DNA from: Pseudomonadota bacterium
GTDB lineage: Bacteria > Pseudomonadota > Gammaproteobacteria > Burkholderiales > Burkholderiaceae_F
Length of the DNA stretch: 6,956 nucleotides
Assembly: GCA_021823635.1 (NCBI GenBank)
Contig: JAKANT010000091.1
Location: forward strand, 1-6,956
Direction of reading: 5' to 3'
The translations under genes were made by a program, and so were the position numbers. Below the pieces are notes generated by a model. That model searched no databases, was not told the origin of the DNA, and saw only the letters and a list, made by a program, of their open reading frames with translations. This document shows positions 6,256-6,956 of the stretch, one piece after another; the stretch's first letter is position 1, and every line of letters begins with the position of its first letter.

Positions 6256-6720
6256 TCAGGCAATCCTGCGGAACGACCCGTAACAGCTCAGCGTCGCGGC
6301 GACCGAACCGCTCGGCCTCTGCAGCGTGACGACCGAGTATTGCGTGGCGGTCGCCTTGTCGAACCAGACCAGTGCCCAGCGGGTGCTCGTTCCGGACACC
6401 TGCCAGCCCGGCTGCAACAACGCACCGAACGGCAGCGCGTTGTAAGGCGCGTTGACGCTCACGAAGGTGCGCTTGATCGGATCGAGGAAAAAGAAACCTT
6501 GGTCGCGTCCGTTGGCCGTCAATTGCACCACCGGCACTTCCTTGCGGAACATGCCGTCGGCACCGGTCGTGAAGAACGGCGGCGACTGCCGCGGGTCGCT
6601 GTTGCGCAGGCAGCGGCCGAAGCTGGTCGTGGCCCGAGCCGACGCCGAGGAAACGGTCAGGACCGCGGGAGCGGCGAGCGATCCCTTCAGGAGCCGGCGG
6701 CGCAGTGGACTGGGATTCAT
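6256..6720 (-). CDS. Small twin-arginine-signal protein, candidate module substrate
   Basis: A 154-residue protein of unknown function. The N-terminus has a twin-arginine-like motif, LRRRLLKGS (residues 6-14, fitting RR-x-[FL]-L-K), a hydrophobic stretch (about 14-25) and a probable signal peptidase site after SASARA (residue 30). It is therefore likely exported folded to the periplasm. The mature part is about 124 residues, rich in beta-prone segments (QGFFFLDP, RWALVWFD, QYSVVTLQ), with two cysteines, Cys37 and Cys146, near opposite ends that could form a disulfide. I see no known catalytic motif. It is the first gene of the apparent four-gene operon, with a good Shine-Dalgarno and an upstream in-frame TAA that fixes the ATG. 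Its position ahead of the PqqD-like and kinase genes makes it the best candidate for the protein they modify or help mature. This is inference; it could instead be an unrelated secreted protein. Confidence 0.88.
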   Translation of the reverse strand: MNPSPLRRRLLKGSLAAPAVLTVSSASARATTSFGRCLRNSDPRQSPPFFTTGADGMFRKEVPVVQLTANGRDQGFFFLDPIKRTFVSVNAPYNALPFGALLQPGWQVSGTSTRWALVWFDKATATQYSVVTLQRPSGSVAATLSCYGSFRRIA

Positions 6721-6726
6721 CCGAAA

Positions 6727-6730
6727 CCTC
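6727..6730 (-). promoter_or_regulatory. Ribosome binding site of the Tat-signal protein gene
   Basis: On the minus strand this is GAGG, six bases before the ATG at 6718-6720. It is the only convincing Shine-Dalgarno I found in the window and confirms that start. An in-frame TAA lies at 6751-6753, so no earlier start is possible beyond it. Confidence 0.65.
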
Positions 6731-6763
6731 GACAGGCAGGCATCACCTATTTACGCGATGCCG

Positions 6764-6794
6764 ATTCTAATCCCGGACCCTGGGTCGAAAGCAA
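6764..6794 (-). promoter_or_regulatory. Weak sigma-70-like promoter candidate for the HPr-rel-A-like operon
   Basis: On the minus strand a TTGCTT (6789-6794, three of six to the -35 consensus) is followed 19 bases later by TAGAAT (6764-6769, five of six to the -10 consensus). The -10 is good, but the spacing is two bases longer than ideal. It lies in the least GC-rich part of the window, about 45 bases upstream of the Tat-signal gene, and could start transcription of that gene and those after it. Confidence 0.35.
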
Positions 6795-6891
6795 CCTCTT
6801 ATCGGACAAACGGCGGCGTCTGCCCGGTTGTGTGTGCGACGAGCCGACGCGCTTGCGGGTTTTCGCCGATGCCGGGGGCCGGTCGTGCCGG

Positions 6892-6956
6892 TCAGGCGGT
6901 GGCCGGCGTTTCCTGCGCCGCCCGCACTTCGGCGCGTACCTGCTCGGTCAATTCCG
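6892..6956 (-). CDS. C-terminal end of an unidentified protein
   Basis: The last 20 codons and TGA stop of a gene entering from the right edge, reading ELTEQVRAEVRAAQETPATA. The third codon positions are mostly G or C (16 of 20), as expected for a real gene here, and the composition suggests a charged helix with a short flexible tail. Too little is visible to name the family. It ends about 172 bases before the Tat-signal gene. No strong hairpin followed by a T-run lies in between, so read-through cannot be excluded. The opposite strand is also open here, which lowers confidence. Confidence 0.45.
   Translation of the reverse strand, partial: ELTEQVRAEVRAAQETPATA

Noticed and set aside
3848..6720. 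Lasso peptide biosynthetic cluster
   Set aside because: There is no short precursor peptide, transglutaminase-like protease or asparagine-synthetase-like cyclase in the window, and the small protein has a Tat signal and a mature part of about 124 residues.
6795..6891. Rho-independent terminator after the right-edge gene
   Set aside because: Only short GC-rich inverted repeats such as CCGG/CCGG were found, with no strong stem followed by a T-run.
6850..6956. Plus-strand open frame at the right edge starting near ATG 6870
   Set aside because: Its residues are Ala/Gly/Ser/Arg low complexity, while the minus-strand reading gives a plausible charged C-terminal helix and a stop, consistent with the orientation of every other gene.

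Overview
The window is about 70% GC and nearly saturated with genes, all on the minus strand. Protein content (an EptA-type lipid A modification block with its own OmpR-type two-component system, next to a PqqD/HprK-like/nucleotidyltransferase block) and composition suggest a high-GC betaproteobacterium, perhaps Burkholderiales or Rhodocyclales. That placement is inference. I see no RNA gene, CRISPR array, insertion sequence or obvious rho-independent terminator.

In the direction of transcription (right to left), the layout begins with the last 20 codons of an unidentified gene (6892-6956) and a 171-base intergenic stretch holding a weak promoter candidate and a good Shine-Dalgarno site. Next come a small protein with a twin-arginine signal (6256-6720), a PqqD-like protein (5932-6237), an HprK-related kinase (5022-5945) and a nucleotidyltransferase-family protein (3848-4972). 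These four look like one operon. The PqqD, kinase and nucleotidyltransferase combination matches what I remember as the uncharacterised 'HPr-rel-A system'. The same three kinds of activity also occur as tailoring genes in phosphorylated lasso peptide clusters. Here no lasso protease, cyclase or radical SAM enzyme is visible, and the only candidate substrate in the window is the small Tat-signal protein.

Only 34 bases further on is a response regulator (3109-3813), then a sensor histidine kinase (1805-3112), a PAP2-family phosphatase (1011-1724) and a phosphoethanolamine transferase (1-1014, cut by the window edge). Regulator/kinase and phosphatase/transferase are each joined by ATGA stop/start overlaps. 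This block resembles PmrAB- or ColRS-type control of lipid A phosphoethanolamine addition, which lowers the negative charge of the outer membrane and gives resistance to cationic peptides and polymyxins.

The clearest regulatory signal is a run of four short direct repeats, three TTGAC and one TCGAC on the minus strand, at an exact 11-base period (1771-1808). It spans the end of the kinase gene and lies just upstream of the phosphatase/transferase pair. That is the geometry expected for tandem dimers of an OmpR/PhoB-family regulator, so the encoded regulator probably acts there. The two blocks lie on one strand with almost no gap, so the exported-protein block and the envelope-modification block may be co-expressed.
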